A stretch of DNA of 64,000 nt from assembly GCA_013368325.1 (NCBI GenBank), contig JAACJK010000001.1, forward strand, positions 3,410,001 to 3,474,000. The letters run 5' to 3'. This document shows, in pieces, positions 24,371 to 35,811 of this stretch (position 1 is its first letter; the number at the start of each line of letters is the position of its first letter). A model generated the notes under the pieces. That model was not told the origin of the DNA and did no database searches. It worked only from the letters and a program-made list of their open reading frames with translations. The translations under genes were made by a program, and so were the position numbers. The stretch is from Ephemerocybe angulata (lineage: Eukaryota; Basidiomycota; Agaricomycetes; Agaricales; Psathyrellaceae).

Positions 24371-25343
24371 ATGTCTCAGGCACCTCTCCAGCATGACCGG
24401 CGCAAACATAGGCGCATTGTTTTCAAGGAGGCGTGTAAATCGCTCGCAGAGGAGATGAGGGCGGATACAGCGCTAAATGCGATTGCTGATATAGCTAAAG
24501 GCAAGTCCCTTTCAATGCAGGGCTTCAATCTCATGGTGCTGATAGACATTTTACAGCACTCAACTTACTTCGAACGGCTGGATACATACACCGTGACATC
24601 AGCGCAGGAAACTGCCTTATCTATGAATTACGGGGCAAGCTTTCCGATCTCGAATCCTGCAAGCCATTCCTCGCCAAGAGCCGAGTGGATTCGTTTTCCG
24701 TGAGTTGCATCCTGATACAATATGCTCTCTAAGTAACACAGCTTAGGGCACAACCGAGTTCATGGCTGCCGAGGTTCTCACGAGAGACTTGCTGTTTAGT
24801 TCTGAAGGACTTGAAGATGATTCAGAGCCTGAAGGACTTGAAAATAATTCAGAGCCTAAAGTGCCAGAAAATATCTACCATCCCCATCCCATCCACGATC
24901 TCGAAGTCTTGAATTGGACGACCTGGTGGGTTTTCTTATCGAAAACCTTGCCAACCGCCTCGCCTAGCAAGGCGGCCGTCGATCACTGGCGCTCGGAAAT
25001 CTGGAGCCCTTTATTCGCCCAACCTAGTGGGTCGTTTCGTGGGACTATTCTCTCCACCCGATCCTTTATCAAGAGATATACTCGGCTTTTCATGAGGTGT
25101 GGATGGGACGAGAAGCTGACGCGTGCTCTGTCCCCCGTTCTTAACTTCGTGTATACCATCGGGAAGGAGCACATTGCTATCCAACAGCAGCCACAGGTTA
25201 CGGATGAAGAGGGGAATATTCGCTGGCCGGTGGAGGTGTTTAGGGAGGAGCCTTACAAGAAGTACTCGAAAATTTTGAAGAAGGCGGCAGATTCTCTCGG
25301 TAACCTCGAGCTGGCCTCGATTTGGGACCACGTGGATGTCTAG
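24371..25343 (+). CDS. FunK1-type kinase C-lobe protein, copy 3 (intact)
   Basis: Exons 24371-24500, 24557-24699 and 24747-25343 encode 289 aa. Exon 1/2 lengths (130/143) equal those of copy 4. Intron 1 is GC-AG (donor AAAG|GCAAGT), intron 2 GT-AG of 47 nt. The product contains the catalytic loop GYIHRDISAGNCLIY, KLSDLES in the DFG position, GTTEFMAAEVL of the activation/P+1 region, and the FunK1 block HPHPIHDLEVLNWTTWW. The glycine-rich loop and VAIK lysine of the N-lobe are missing, so the protein starts at the hinge (IVFKEACKSL); full FunK1 proteins have this part in the middle. Catalysis alone is therefore unlikely; a pseudokinase or decoy role is possible. A short acidic tandem (EGLEDDSEP, EGLENNSEP) follows the activation segment. 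Confidence 0.82.
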
Positions 25344-25690
25344 TAGCCATCCGGTATACTCAAGGTATACTACTGAGCTCTAATGTACAATGTAGCCTGT
25401 TATATGTTGGCCCGTGATATTTATCTGTGATATGTATCGATGCGTAGGCGCTTGAGTCGTCCATGGTATTCAAATTCCCCCGGCGCTTCTGTGAGCTTAG
25501 TACGGGTACGTTATGGGCGCTTAATATCCAACAGCACGAGTTCCAGTATAAAGCGCAAAGTTTTGCTCCCAGAGTGTCAGGTCGACACCCAACATCACTT
25601 CACCTTGTCACACTCACCACTGCCATATTGCCGTCTTCGTCTTCGTGCCCACTCCAAAAGCCCGACGCTCAAAATAATCCAGGACAAAGA

Positions 25691-26675
25691 ATGCCCCAAG
25701 TAGCTCTCCACTGCGACCGCAGTGTGCACATGTGCATTGTCTTCAAGGAGGCGTGCAAATCGCTCCACGAGGAGATGACGGCAGGCACCGCGTTCAATGC
25801 GTTGGCTCACATAGTTCGAGGTGAGTCTATGAGTGCTTCTAATCAACCTCCCATCGATTGATTCTAAATACACGACTTCGCTCATCCCAGCCCTCAACCT
25901 ATTGCGAAAGGCTGGATATATTCATCGCGACATCAGCTCAGGAAATTGTCTCATATATGGCTCAAAGGGCAAACTGTCCGATCTCGAATTCTGCAAGCCA
26001 TTCGGCGAGCCCGGCTCACACCATTCCTTCTCAGTTAGTCCCACCTTGATGTTGCTCAGCTACTAAATGACAATCAGCTGACAAACTTCCTATCAACTTC
26101 AGGGTACAACCGAGTTCGCGGCTGCGGAGGCCATCGAGCAAAGGCTACTTTTTGGACGCGGACGTAACAGGCAACCCAGGGTTTTCCACCCCCATCCCCT
26201 CCACGACCTTGAAGGACTAAATTGGCTGTCATGGTGGTTCATCTACTCAAGAACGCTGGCCGAAAGTTCTTCATCTCTGAATAAAGAGGTCTTCAAGTTT
26301 TGGAAGTCGAAACTCTACCTTCCTTTGTTCAACCCATCAAACGACGGTCATATTGGTCTTCGTAGGCTAGGAATCCTACACTCAACAGGCACTCCTAGTA
26401 GAACGCACCTCCATATTCTAGACGACCTTGCGGAATGTGGCTGGACTTATGACAAGTTGGACGTTATCCAACCCGTTCTTGAGTTTACACGGAGCCTGCT
26501 TATTGAGCACGAGGCAATATATCCGCAACCTCAGGAAACCAACAGCGACGGTATAGCTCGCTGGCCGCTGAAGGTGTTTACAGAGGAGCCCTATCACGAG
26601 TATGAAAGGATTTTGAGGGAGGCGGCGAAGACTCTTGATGGGCTCGAACTTGTGTCGATGTGGGCTTTTGAGTAG
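25691..26675 (+). CDS. FunK1-type kinase C-lobe protein, copy 4 (intact, divergent)
   Basis: Exons 25691-25820, 25891-26033 and 26103-26675 encode 281 aa. Both introns are GT-AG here (70 and 69 nt), unlike the GC-AG first intron of copies 2 and 3. Motifs: GYIHRDISSGNCLIYGSKGK catalytic loop, LSDLEF, GTTEFAAAEA, HPHPLHDLEGLNWLSWWF. As in the other copies, the N-lobe is absent and translation begins with MPQVALHCDRS just before the hinge. It lies 347 bases after copy 3 in the same orientation and is the most divergent of the four, so probably the oldest duplicate. It is likely soluble; its partner is unknown. Confidence 0.8.
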
Positions 26676-26817
26676 TACTGTAGACACTCGATATCCTGGT
26701 ATCTTCCGTAACTTCGGGCGCTTGATCATACAGAATTGCTGCAATGTATCTATAGTGGTGCTTACCTAGACCCAAACACTATGTATCCCTTGCCATTCCC
26801 ACCATCCATCGAATGAA

Positions 26818-28088
26818 CTACGGTTTATGCAATTCCTCCACTCGAATGCTCTCCTGCGTAGTGTTTTGGGCGAACGCTAGTGGTTGAGATATCGGCGCCC
26901 CAGAGCCCGATGTGTACCCACTGCCATGATTAACCTCCAACGCTCGCTCTCTCATAAGCCGAAAGATCATCAGCTGAGGGCACAGAGTCTACCATCGCAT
27001 GTATCATACGTTCAACGTGACAGCAAAGTCAGTTTCGCAAGGTTATAATCGAAAACAAGAAAAATACGCACATATAGAGCGAACCAGAGGGCTTGAGCTA
27101 CATATATTAAGATCCAGTTTTGGTCCGTAAGCCTCACCACTCCCGCTATGATCCCCATTACCGCCATAGGTAAGCTCGACTCAACAAGGATCCCCACTAT
27201 TCCCATGTATGCGCCATTATGAGGGCTCCGCTTTCTTCCGTTCCCCGCCCACATTCGCGGCTTGCTGTTGTTCATTATCCCGGGACTGTTTGTCACGTCT
27301 CGGACATTGTTTGCTGTCCGCCGCTGAACAAGCACGATCTTGAGGACTATCAGGCCTGTAACAATTACATCGACAGAGATGGTGAGGAAGAACCAGCTGG
27401 CGACGATGGATGATGCTTCATGATTGTCCAAATTGAGTTCAGTCGTTGAAATGTCGCCCGCTGCCATAAACAAACCGAGTGCTGAGGGAAGTAAGGTCAG
27501 CGCTCCGGGATAGCGTGCCATGTCGGAGGGATCTACCTATGGAAGCGCACTCCATCAGGATTGGCACGACCAGTACCCAAATTCTGTCGGAATAGAGGCA
27601 ATAGCATCGGTAGATCTAAGAAGTGTATCAAGAGTAAGGATATGGGTGGACAGTGGTACGTTCTGCAACTTACCATGGTACAATTAGCAAGTGCACTTGC
27701 CACAGTCTGCACTATTGAGCTCACCGCGCTGGGTGTTCCGAGGGCATATAGGGCAGCCTCATCGACGTCGACTTTCGAGGCCCAAAACGCCAGGTAAGTA
27801 TTCACGATATACGAATCAAGAACCCCATTGATCACGTATAGTCCGCTGAGGACGATGCTGAGCAGTAAGAATGGCAGTTTCTTCCTTCGAGGCTCGGGAA
27901 GGAGCCTGCGGAAGTACGAAATAGTTGCAGCTGTTGTGCAAAGGCTGACCCCTAAATACGTGTTTGTTTATGCAATCGTTATACGACATCTGCAGTGTGC
28001 ACGCACCTATAGCACAGAATTCCACATTAACGAAGACGGAAAAGGAGCGAAGCAGTTCGAGAGCCTCGGCGACGTCCTCAGCTGACAT
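26818..28088 (-). CDS. Seven-transmembrane protein of a basidiomycete-expanded family
   Basis: Five exons (28088-28007, 27951-27674, 27615-27537, 27481-27072, 26988-26818) give 339 aa with consistent phases; introns are 55-83 nt. Hydrophobic segments, in order: SFSVFVNVEFCAIGVSLCTT, FLLLSIVLSGLYVINGVL, a SIVQTVASALANCTMIYRCY segment, IWVLVVPILMECASIALGLF, ASWFFLTISVDVIVTGLIVL, MGIVGILVESSLPMAVMGII and ILIYVAQALWFALY. The YRCYxxYxDR motif after TM3 and the LCPQLMIFRLMRER end are common in this family of putative GPCR-like or transporter-like fungal proteins. The tail is Ser/Thr/Gln-rich. No ligand can be assigned from sequence. Confidence 0.82.
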
Positions 28089-28938
28089 GGTGAAGAAGAA
28101 CCTGGGGTGCCAGTGGCATTCATTCCTCCCAGACTGGCCCAGATGGCACGTTATCTTTCCTTGACAAGATCCGACAGAGGGCGCTGCTTTGACGATCTCC
28201 TTGGAAATTGCATCACAAATCGTGCCGCCCAAGTCCCCGGTATGAGCGAAAGTGCACACAAGGTATACATGATACACTCACGTTGCCATATCGGTAGCAA
28301 GTGTGGATGGTGTCGATATCGAGTGATTTCGAAGGTGTTAGCACTTTGAAGATTCTCATTTTCTCGCAGCCTGCCAGCTTCCACTGCACTCGTCGCTCAA
28401 GTTCTGATAGTCCGTTTGACGGATACTATCGGAAGACTGTAACCGCTGAACGAACCCTCCGGTCACCGGTGCTAGACTGGTCTCCGAAGCAGGAGACATC
28501 GGCGCCAGCCACAAGATGACTCGGAGAAGGATAGATGCGAATAGAGCGATGTGCTGGACACCTTGCATGTGTCATTGGAATTGAAGGTTCAAAACGAAGA
28601 CGAGAAAGGTCAACTACTTGGACGGGTTTGCGGTTGTATAATGCAAAAGGTAATACCCTCCCATCATCCCGGGCAAGGTTCCGGGCGACGTTTTGCTTTT
28701 CTTCCCCAACTCCCACGAGCACTGCGTTCCCATCTTCAATACCCCAAGAAACCACAAACTCAGCTTCAATGTTCCTTGATATCTTACTTGGAAAACAACT
28801 TCTGGCACAAGTGCTGGCCGTGGATTCGTCTGGGGCATCTCCAGGCACCCAAACCGATGTTTTCCGACTTCGATCGCGGCTAAATTTGAGGTTGCAGTCG
28901 ATCGACGAGCTGCCGTGCACCTCTTCTCGAACCTCTAA
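28089..28938. other. Divergent intergenic region between 7-TM gene and fucosyltransferase-like gene
   Basis: 850 bases between two genes transcribed away from each other. Several overlapping open frames exist on both strands (the longest antisense to the fucosyltransferase 5' end) but none shows a recognisable motif or splice structure. Confidence 0.5.
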
Positions 28939-31040
28939 ATGTGGGAGGCACACATACGCTCGAGGACGCGACATGGGCAGGCCCCAGATCTCCGCGGACC
29001 GTATGAGGATGAGGAAACTTTCGACGTTCTCCTCAAGGACCCAGACTCGCCGAAGGGGCTGCTTCCTCATACCACTGGCAGCACTGACACATCTACACCC
29101 ACCTACACCGCTACTCTTTCGAGCCGCCTGGGCGGTCTTCCATCCTCGCCGCGTTTATGGGTCTCTAGGCGGCGGGTTCTTGCGTTCTTGGGACTTCTGT
29201 TGGTTGGGGCGCTGGTTGCTCCGGCTGTCGAAGAGGAGCTGAACTCTGCGCTACGCGGTACTTCCGAGCTCGAAGAGATGGGGTTTGAGTACCAAGTTCG
29301 AAACTCAAGCGAAGGTTTCCCTCTGGAGGAAGATTTTGTACTAGGCGAGTCTGTGACGAACCTGACAGCCTCGCCTCACGCCGACCGTCAGGGACTGCCG
29401 CCTACCGAATCGTCTAATCGGCCATCATCACGGAGAATCAAACAGAGGAGACTTCGACGATACCCGCTCATCGACCGCTCGATCCTCGCCAAGTTCGGCG
29501 GGCTGGACACTGAAGGGCGAGCGGACGAGGACGCAGCTGAGGCGCGAGACTTTGCCGCCAGCCGCCCGAACATCCGACGCTGGCCTCCCACGATCACTCG
29601 AATCCCCGAAAGCCAGGCCCAACGTCCCTCTTCGAAAAAGTCTGGCAATCTGGGTCCCCCCTCGGCGCCGCCGGAGATCTGTGGAGCCAAGGCGGGGAAG
29701 CCTTGCCTGTTCCTCTTCATGTTACGGATGGCGGAGCAGGAATCGAAAGCCCGAATGCACTTTGTTCAGGCTGCGCTGCTGGCTAGGCGCTTGGACCGGA
29801 TCTTAGTGCTTCCCAATGTTGCAAAGAGTCGAATCGGCGCGTGCTACAAGCACCCGTTCGAAGCGTATTACGATACAGAGGCTCTCTTCCACGCCGAACT
29901 GCCTGGTCCTGGATATGTGACTCAGGACGATTTCAAGGTCTGGTCCGAGTACGTTGCGTATCAAGAGAAACGCCCCATTCCCGCCCGCCTGGTATCTATC
30001 GCCGCCTCCACGCCAAAGGAGATCGTTCGGGCTTCTGAGGCGGTCGCGTCGGAGGTTGGGGTCACGCTGGAGTACTATCCTACGGAACTCGCCCGAGAAA
30101 GCGAGTATCCTGGATGTTTCCCCTCGAAGTGGAACCAACTTGGTCTCGACGACAGGTCTATCTTCGTTGCTCTCGACGCTCAGCAGCCTTTCGTGGCTTC
30201 TCAGCAGGATTTCGGTGAAACGGTAGCGGTCGCTCTACGAACCGTGAACCGAACCTACAGCGTCCCAGTCTCAGAGCCTCAGCCTGGAGATCTCCAGGAG
30301 CCTTTGCGGGAGAGCGTTGACGAGCGTGAAACTGACGTGCTCGTTCTGAACTGGGACCTTCGTCAACCCATCTTTCCGCCGACAGCCTCGCTCCCCTCCC
30401 TCGAATACTCGCCACAACTTCAACATCTCGCCAAAGAACTCGCACCCTCGATGCCTTACGTCGCTATCCACTGGAGGATGGAAACCGTCGACCCCGATCT
30501 CTTGGAGGATTGTGCCCACGCTTTGGTCGACGTCCTTTCCAACTTGCTGCACGACACTGGCCATCTGGGACGGGACATTCAGGAGGTGTGGTTCGCGAGC
30601 GACTACCCTCACCCGATATCGCCTTCGTCTGTAGGGTTAGCCAAGGTCGCGAAGTCGGGGACGTTCAAGATGTTTGGGCCGCAGCATGAGTCGGCTGTTG
30701 GTATTCTTACTGCTGCGTTCGACGAGGCAGGCGGGGGTGATCTTGCTCACTGGAGACTTGTTGATATCGGCGCGTCGCTTCAAACCCATGTGTCGTCGGG
30801 GTTGGAGCCTAGCGACCTTCTGCAGGATACAGGAGTTTGGGGTATTTTGGATAAGATGATTGTTACGCAGGCTGATTTGTTCGTGAGCGGGTCGAAACAG
30901 TGCAGTCGGCAGAGGTGCGTGGCAATCAAGTTTGCGTTCTTCCTGGACTGACGGCTGTGTGCAGCTCGTTTACGAGGCAGGTTGTTGAGACGAGGCAGGG
31001 GAACTGGAAGGAGAGGAGGAATGTTGTTACCTTGTTCTGA
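28939..31040 (+). CDS. GDP-fucose protein O-fucosyltransferase-like type II membrane protein
   Basis: Exons 28939-30914 and 30965-31040 encode 683 aa. An acidic cytosolic N-terminus (YEDEETFDVLLKDPDSPKG) precedes one membrane anchor, VLAFLGLLLVGALVAPAV (about residues 80-97), then an Arg/Ser-rich stem and a lumenal catalytic domain. That domain opens with CLFLFMLRMAEQESKARMHF and LDRILVLPNVAKSRIGACY and includes AIHWRMETVDP, the O-FucT-type GDP-fucose binding motif, and LFVSGSKQCSRQ near the end. The product is expected in the Golgi or ER. Fungal members are uncharacterised, so donor and acceptor are inferred from the family only. The short last exon (SSFTRQVVETRQGNWKERRN) fits family C-termini. 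Confidence 0.85.
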
Positions 31041-31240
31041 ACGTCAGTTCGTCGGCCCACACTTACTACTCCCACACACCCTATTACCACGGATCCCTTA
31101 CCTATCTTCAATCCACGCATCCCTTTTGAGAACGGCCTCTATCTAGCTGGCCAAGCCTGAACTCACTGACAGGCTCACTCAAGCCCCAGATTCGTGCTCG
31201 CAAAATACTACAGAAGCGCCCGCCCAGTTTCGATGGGCGC

Positions 31241-32919
31241 CTAGAGTCTCTTATTAACAAAAGGATTGGCGTAAGGCACGAAGTTACTAAGCTCAATGGT
31301 TTGTTGACCTCGAACTCTTGGGTTTGAGTTGGCTCGAAAACGCATGGGGGAAAGCGGCCTGTCCGGTGGGTCATTCATTGTATCCAGCTCGGTATCTTTC
31401 CACGCCCCGCTGAGGTCCAAGTGGACCTTCTGCGCACACTCGCACAGGTGCAGGTACATCCGGTTCATGAGGATATTGTGCGTGTACGCCATTGGTCTGA
31501 ATCCCGATGAGAAAGATCTCGGGAGTGGAGTTTGAGTTGACTCACTGGATGAAAAGGAACATGGAGCGGCGCGGTGCGAAGGCGATGATGAAGACGTTCC
31601 CAAGAGCTAGAACTGGATCTGCGATGAGACTTCAAGATATCATGAAGCGTGTGGCTTGGAACTCACTCGAGACGAGGATGAAGTGGACAATGCCGTCCTG
31701 GTATATTACGGAGAAGAGGCCCTTTCCAAGTCGGTACCGCTCGTGGATCGCCGTGTACACCATGATGGCCATGGTGACTAGAATCTGGTTAACATGGTAC
31801 TTGGGGGGCGAGGGTAATTACGCACTCAGCACATTGGCAAAGAATATACCGTAAGCGGCTGATAGGTATTTACTGCCATCGGATTTGGAAACTACGCATC
31901 CCATGCGTTTAATGGGCACGTAGATGTCTAAGTATAATATGGGAGAGGGAAATGTCAGCATGTCCACTTATATCTGCCTGTCAATTTGAACAGGACGCAC
32001 ATCTGATCATCGATGCCCAGGTGAACGTGAGCACGAATGACCCGAGTACCGTCGTCTGTCGCTCCTTAGAACTATGGATTATAGTAGGATGAGAATGGGG
32101 TACGTACAGCCAAGGCGTTTACGATGAGGAAGAATAGCATCTTCCTGTTCCTTCCAGTAAAAGCGTATACTCTGACATATAGGATGACTGATCCAGTGTT
32201 AAAATGTGGGGTCAGACTGCTGTGGGATAACCTAGCGGGTGTATAGTGAGTGACCTTTTGGGGAGAGGCTGACAAATATGGTCGAAACTGTCGATTGAAG
32301 GACAATGAGCAATCAACAGTATACTATAGACCATACGTGCTCACAGCTTATGACCAGAGATTTTGTATGGCACAACTCGGGCGAAACAGCTCTGGTGCTG
32401 AAAACTGGGCCCAGAGTTCAATCGCTTTCCAGAGGAGATCGAAACCTGACTGACCTTCATAGACCACCATGTGCACGAATACATAATACCGCGAAACGAA
32501 GAACAGAGCTTTAGGGATGGTCATTGCATGGGGCCATATGAGGCGAGCCTGTGGGTGAAGCGCATTCAATTTTTCAGGTTTGAAAGATTTCCAATGAGGG
32601 CTACGAACGAACCTCGCTCGGGAGGGTATGTATATAATCAACGAGCTGAATAGCGCGTCGGATTAGGGACTCTTGACAGGGACGAAGAAGCTTCAGCTTA
32701 CAGCGAGTGTGTGACAAGCCACCACCTGAGCGTATCGATCCCACGCCATATTTGAGAAAGTGTGAACTTGTGCCGGTGGATTTGGACAAAAATTCCCACT
32801 TACAATGTACTATCAGACGACCTAATCAGCTCGCAGTATTGGAAGATGCACATTGGCAGGCTCACATTCGATATCTGTATCGCATCTAACGCCCCGAAAA
32901 GTACTGCGCCACTTGCCAT
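31241..32919 (-). CDS. DUF6533-type multi-pass membrane protein
   Basis: Start MASGAVLFGALDAIQ at 32919; exon 1 ends at 32804. Later exons carry LVDYIHTLPSE and ARLIWPHAMTIPKALFFVSRYYVFVHMVV (about 32540-32460), the DUF6533 core in which a short conserved loop is followed by a W-P-x-x-x-x-x-K-A-L-F-F-x-x-R-Y motif. SVILYVRVYAFTGRNRKMLFFLIVNAL follows (about 32190-32110), then further hydrophobic exons. The end is a tail FRPMAYTHNILMNRMYLHL plus a Ser/Pro-rich cytosolic segment with LSNFVPYANPFVNKRL. Several internal splice sites are not resolved, so length (roughly 320-350 aa) is uncertain. The stop codon overlaps a GGGCGCCTA variant of the dispersed motif. Function unknown. Confidence 0.7.
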
Positions 32920-33904
32920 CGTTGACGCCACTGTATGCGGAAGTGTAAGATATTATGACGGAATTAGGATGATTAGTGGGACAGGAAACGTCTGGGGAAT
33001 CAGAAACAGTCGTACTGAATGTTGACTGAATGCAACTCTTATGTTATATATGTATGTTGAACTCCACTATCATGGTTGCTTGATGAAGTGGTTTCATTGG
33101 ATGAGATCCCTGAAGGGTCGAAATGGCCCCCTGAGCTTTAAAAATTTAACCTTCTGCGACACACATGCCGGATATCTTCTCCAGCTAACCGCAGACATTT
33201 TTCAACTTGTATGTCGGCCCTGCAAGTTCTGTATGTCAGTGGCGCTTGATCAAATCTGTGAAACAACGCTATAGGCTCAGCCTATAGCCTATTTGTCAGT
33301 TTTCGGAACGACTGAGCAAGCGGAGTATAGAAATTTTCCATATCACATACCTTGGGGTCTCATACATATTGTCTTAGAAGTGGAAGGGTTACAGGAAGAG
33401 GGTCTGCTTTCAAGTTGGTGCGGCGGCACCTAAGTACCGAATAGCGATAGCTTTCTCATCGTAGGGGAGATTCTGAGAACGACTGAGGGTTAACTCCTAA
33501 AAATATCCCAAGGATAGGCAGATCAATCGATTCTTTGACGTTGGTTGGACGCAAGTTGGACGTAACCCGCCGGCCCAACCAAACCAAGGCCCAACCGCAT
33601 GGGCGCCTAACAGCCGTTTTGACCGGCAATCAAAGTGTTGGTGGACTTAGTTTGCCGGGTGACCGTGAGTTCGAACCCTGTCCAGGCCGCGGCGATCGCT
33701 TTTGCACTCGTACCACCATGAGCAACATGCATCCATGTTCGCTCCAAGTCTCTGCGCCCGGCCAGTCTTTCAATCTCATGCCACAAACCTCATTAGCCCT
33801 TGGTCGTCATGGTTCAAGTGCAATGACCAGGTAACCAGTCTGAGTACTGTTATCGGCCTTCTTTCTTTCTAACAAAGAGGACACACTTGGTGGCAGTATC
33901 TTCT
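32920..33904. other. Intergenic region without a supportable gene
   Basis: About 1 kb. It contains a perfect inverted repeat TATAGGCT-C-AGCCTATA near 33271-33287, a B-box-like GTTCGAACC at about 33670 that does not fold as a tRNA, and a GGGCGCCTA motif variant at about 33601. Confidence 0.5.
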
Positions 33905-35641
33905 ATGCCCTATAAATGCAGAGAAATATGGTCAGTCAAGCTACCAACTTCAACGACCATCCCCCAACTAACGCACTCCTTCAAATCCTCCCTGAAGATG
34001 CGGAGGAAGACGACGCGCTCAAGAATAAACTCTCTGCCCCCTGATCTCCTTGCCAGGATATTCCTGGCATGCCTTCCGTCGAACCGGCTCTCAGTGATGG
34101 CTAGTTCTGAAGCGCCTCTACTCCTGACCCACGTCTGCTCGCGCTGGCGCACGGTGGCTCACTCGACTGCGGCTCTATGGGCCGACGTACACATTGTCCT
34201 GGGTTATATTCGACCAGGTTCCTTTCGCTACCCCATGATGGATGGAAGGAATTCGAGGGCAAGGCAGGTGGAAATGCGGACACAGCGGTGGCAGGGCGAC
34301 ATGGACTCCGACGATGGCAACCTGAAACGAATGAAGGCAGAACTCCAGCCGCGAGAGGACGCAGCCCGCCTGCCGTTCGTGAAAGCCTGGCTCAAGAGAG
34401 CACGTAAACTCCCGCTCCACCTCAGCGTTGTCGACGCGCTCGAATACACATATGGCAAGTCACCCATCACGGATTACATTCTGGCCCTCCTTGGCAAGGT
34501 CGAAACACTAGATCTGGACGTCCGCGACCACACCCTCCAACACTACGTCAGCGTTCGCCCGATGGGTCTCCGCAGACTACGCATTCGCTGGGATGGCTTT
34601 CACCCGAACGCACTCGCGTCCCTGCGCTCTTCCGCACCCCTACTCACAGAAATCCACGTCCGCATGCTGGAATGTCCACTATCATCGCTATCCCTACCCT
34701 GGGACCGTCTCTTGCACCTCACAATCTCGTATCACCCCTCAGGCCAATCCACCTCGATGATAGAGCTTCTCGAAGTACTGAGGGCAACGCCCTGGCTCCA
34801 AACTATTTCTATCGGCGTCTCGGGGGAAGACGCACACGGGAAGCAACCCTGGGACTCAGACGGCTCGATCGACCCAGTCTACATGCCCAACCTAAAGCGA
34901 CTGCGCCTGCGCTACGACGTGGAGGCGGAGGTGGCGGACTCTCCCACCACTCTGACGGTCCAGCGCCTCTTCCCGTTGCTCGAGACCCCGGCGCTTCAGG
35001 ACATCAGGATGGGACCGCGCGATCTGCTTCGATTTCTGCTCAGCAGGCCGCACGAGGTGCGACGGCAGATCCGGAGGGTCGAAGTGGAGGCGCCGTATTA
35101 CAGGTCGAACTGGTTTGTGCAGTGCCTCCCCCTCCTCCCGCGTCTGCGGCACCTCGTTCTATGGAACCGCCGCAAAGCGTGGACGTCCTTGCTCTTTCCG
35201 AAGGAGCACAAGCTGCACTGTATCTTGGATGGTCTGATGCCTGAGCCGTCTCCAAACCACGAGTTTTCGACCCTGGATCCTGACCCGGTTTTAGTGAGAG
35301 GAGGACCGTGTCCGAAACTGGAGCGCCTTGAGCTTCGGGATGAGGGCGGTGGCGTGGACATGGACAGCTTGAAACGGCTGTTGAAGTTTCTCCGCCGCCA
35401 GACTAGGCGTCTCGATGGATGGAACCAGACTGGGGTGTCAGGGTTGAAGTTTAGAACTCTGGTGGTACCCAGTATGTGGCCGGTGGGACCCTGGCGCCAG
35501 ACCTTTCGGACACGCGCTGAAGAATATGACGCACTTATGCAGGGCCTTGAGGTGAAGACCTGGCAGAGCATGTCGTCTCGTGTCGGTAAGAATGGGTGGA
35601 TGAGGCTGGGGCTTTGGGAGGACGATTTCGACGGCGCTTGA
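33905..35641 (+). CDS. F-box protein with leucine-rich C-terminal region
   Basis: Single open frame of about 578 aa from the first ATG. The F-box-like segment LPPDLLARIFLACLPS, followed by LLLTHVCSRWRTVAHSTAALW, is at about 34033-34185; this pattern is typical of the very large agaricomycete F-box family acting as SCF adaptors. The rest contains repeated leucine-rich strands (LPLHLSVVDAL, LRRLRIRWDGF, LLHLTISYHP, LKRLRLRYDVE, LVLWNRR) consistent with a degenerate LRR. An overlapping frame upstream (33918-34046) also reads like a plausible N-terminus (HPPTNALLQILPEDAEEDDALK), so either an intron or a frameshift may exist near 34000; the start used here is provisional. Confidence 0.78.
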   Translation: MPYKCREIWSVKLPTSTTIPQLTHSFKSSLKMRRKTTRSRINSLPPDLLARIFLACLPSNRLSVMASSEAPLLLTHVCSRWRTVAHSTAALWADVHIVLGYIRPGSFRYPMMDGRNSRARQVEMRTQRWQGDMDSDDGNLKRMKAELQPREDAARLPFVKAWLKRARKLPLHLSVVDALEYTYGKSPITDYILALLGKVETLDLDVRDHTLQHYVSVRPMGLRRLRIRWDGFHPNALASLRSSAPLLTEIHVRMLECPLSSLSLPWDRLLHLTISYHPSGQSTSMIELLEVLRATPWLQTISIGVSGEDAHGKQPWDSDGSIDPVYMPNLKRLRLRYDVEAEVADSPTTLTVQRLFPLLETPALQDIRMGPRDLLRFLLSRPHEVRRQIRRVEVEAPYYRSNWFVQCLPLLPRLRHLVLWNRRKAWTSLLFPKEHKLHCILDGLMPEPSPNHEFSTLDPDPVLVRGGPCPKLERLELRDEGGGVDMDSLKRLLKFLRRQTRRLDGWNQTGVSGLKFRTLVVPSMWPVGPWRQTFRTRAEEYDALMQGLEVKTWQSMSSRVGKNGWMRLGLWEDDFDGA

Positions 35642-35811
35642 TGACGCGAATATGAGAGGGGGAGGAACGTGGTTACAGGATTCGGAAGGCGAATATGATG
35701 AGGCGACGTCTTTCTCTTTCGAGTGTGGCTCAGAGTGGCCGTTTAAGCGCCATGCCGGTGAACGTATTTTACAAGCTCGTACAACACTGCACATTATATA
35801 CCCATATGACT

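Noticed and set aside
24371..24703. 110-codon frame reading through the first FunK1 intron
   Set aside because: The frame loses the kinase catalytic loop; splicing the GC-AG intron restores HRDIS in the correct frame with exon lengths equal to copy 4.
28426..29070. 214-codon frame antisense to the fucosyltransferase 5' region
   Set aside because: It overlaps a well-supported gene, shows no domain and no splice structure; likely an antisense shadow.
33632..33690. Possible tRNA around GTTCGAACC at about 33670
   Set aside because: The T-stem does not pair and no acceptor or anticodon arms can be folded; only a B-box-like string is present.
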